From a virus: DNA of 33,950 bases. Positions 33,107-33,950 of this stretch are shown here, piece by piece. A program made the position numbers and the translations under genes. The DNA is taken from the IMG/VR virus record IMGVR_UViG_3300021962_000355, positions 1-33,950 of that record; one strand, 5' to 3'. Numbering within the stretch: the stretch's first letter is position 1; every line of letters starts with the position of its first letter. The notes below the pieces were generated by a model. It did not search any database and was not told the DNA's origin. It worked only from the letters and a program-made list of their open reading frames with translations.

Positions 33107-33950
33107 TTATTCTCCGATCTTTAATGCTGTTAGAGTAACTGTAATTGCGGTGGATGAAGTGCTTCTGTTTGTGACAGAAAGATAAATTGTAGTCGTTCTT
33201 GGGTTGTCATTATTAAAACCTAAGATTCCAGGACTGATTAATACTGTGTTTGTGACACCATCAGTTCTGATCTCACTAATTACACCAGTACCAGCAAGAG
33301 GGTCTTGACCTTCGCTTCTGGTAGCATCAGCATCTCTCGATGCATCATCTGTATAAACACGAACCCATGCTTCTGCAGTGGTAGTAATTTTAAATAACGA
33401 ATAGGCTTTGTATCCTGTAATATTTAGTTCTGCCGTTGCGTCAGGAGCGAGAGAAGCAGTAGTTCCTGACAAATCTTGAATTGAAGGAACACTCGATGCT
33501 ACCGAAGCACTGACAACTCCGTTACCATCAATCGTTAAACCAGAACCAATCTTGATACCACCAAGAGTATTTGCTGTTGCAGCTGGTAGAGTGTATGATC
33601 CTGTATTAGCATCAAGCACTCCTGTTACTGGATTGATTGATAAGTTTGCACCTACTTTAATACCACCGAGTACAGATGCAGTTGCTATTGGTAATGTATA
33701 TGCTGCTGGAATTGTTGGTTTATTTAAAATAAAATCAAGCGATGCACTGTTGGTTTGATTCCAATCTGCCTGAACAGGAGCAACACTACCGATTGTAATT
33801 CTTTTATTGCCAGAATCCCAATTAACTGTAGTGCCAGCACTTCCCGCAATTTCTACGCTATCTGTTAGTCCTGTACTTGGAACTAAATCGAGGAACGCAT
33901 TATTGCTTGTTGTGTTTCTTCCTTGGAAGTCATACGTTATAACTGTGCTT
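33107..33950 (-). CDS. Tail fibre protein, C-terminal 280 residues (partial, continues beyond window)
   Basis: The frame is open from the right window edge to TAA at 33107-33109. A GTG at 33617-33619 is an internal Val, because homologous fibre sequence continues upstream of it without a stop. The visible part has a 'QADWNQTNSASLDFILNKPT' motif, then two 'TLP.ATA..LGGIK.G' repeats (about 33650-33715 and 33535-33600), widespread in phage tail fibres, and a conserved C-terminal domain ('AEAWVRVYTDDASRDADA', 'SPGILGFNNDN', 'STAITVTL'). It is the first visible gene of the leftward operon, 3 nt from the 783-aa gene. Probably a distal host-binding fibre; which one cannot be told without its N-terminus. 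Confidence 0.88.
   Translation of the reverse strand, partial: STVITYDFQGRNTTSNNAFLDLVPSTGLTDSVEIAGSAGTTVNWDSGNKRITIGSVAPVQADWNQTNSASLDFILNKPTIPAAYTLPIATASVLGGIKVGANLSINPVTGVLDANTGSYTLPAATANTLGGIKIGSGLTIDGNGVVSASVASSVPSIQDLSGTTASLAPDATAELNITGYKAYSLFKITTTAEAWVRVYTDDASRDADATRSEGQDPLAGTGVISEIRTDGVTNTVLISPGILGFNNDNPRTTTIYLSVTNRSTSSTAITVTLTALKIGE

Noticed and set aside
33107-33619. A 170-aa protein starting at GTG 33619
   Set aside because: The frame stays open upstream to the window edge and carries tail-fibre repeats there, so the GTG is an internal valine.
1-33950. tRNA genes, CRISPR arrays, insertion sequences, integrase or attachment sites
   Set aside because: None was seen by eye: no cloverleaf with a T-loop, no regularly spaced repeats, and no transposase or recombinase motifs.

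Overview
The window is a late (virion structural) segment of a tailed phage with a T4-like contractile-tail baseplate, most like the T4-related myoviruses of marine cyanobacteria. The grounds are gene content and order: a PAAR tail-spike tip, a gp25-family wedge protein, gp6, a giant protein in the gp7 position, gp8, a giant DUF4815 protein, a giant beta-helix fibre-like protein, and opposite-strand fibre genes. Several fibre modules (the 'TVTVDDKNLELGS' motif, 'LGGIKVG' repeats, the 'GRRP..GQLFPRG' C-terminus, a YHYH-type domain) are ones I associate with cyanophages. Most of the sequence is AT-rich, and TATAAATA-type late promoters sit before several structural genes. The host cannot be fixed from this sequence; other marine T4-like phages (for example of SAR11) are possible.

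Layout. (1) 1-160 is GC-rich (about 63% by hand count) and holds the tail end of an unidentified ORF, a GC-rich hairpin and short palindromes. At about 160 composition drops abruptly to about 31% GC. (2) 161-2450 is a block of small genes: a secreted 135-aa protein behind a good sigma70-type promoter with a palindrome at its predicted start site, an easily missed 55-aa ORF (801-968), an AbrB/MazE-like 65-aa protein, two small overlapping ORFs, the PAAR spike tip, and a 47-aa very basic protein with its own TTGACA-17-TATACT promoter and its own terminator, then a 66-aa hypothetical. (3) 2448-30228 is the rightward baseplate/fibre array: gp25, gp6, a 2982-aa gp7-position protein, gp8, a 2719-aa DUF4815 protein, a 71-aa coiled coil and a 2102-aa fibre-like protein. 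(4) 30256-30444 encodes a 62-aa coiled-coil protein, ending in a shared bidirectional terminator. (5) 30474-33950 is a leftward operon of fibre/virion genes: a tail fibre cut off by the window edge, a 783-aa structural protein and a 92-aa small protein.

The structural genes should build the baseplate: PAAR tip on the spike; gp25, gp6, the gp7-position protein and gp8 as wedge parts; the DUF4815 and 2102-aa proteins and the leftward genes as peripheral baseplate and fibre parts facing the host. Genes are tightly packed, with 1-nt TAATG overlaps or gaps of a few bases, as expected for co-translated late operons. No replication, lysis, packaging or auxiliary metabolic gene, tRNA, CRISPR or insertion sequence was seen. 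Family assignments come from recalled motifs without database searches.
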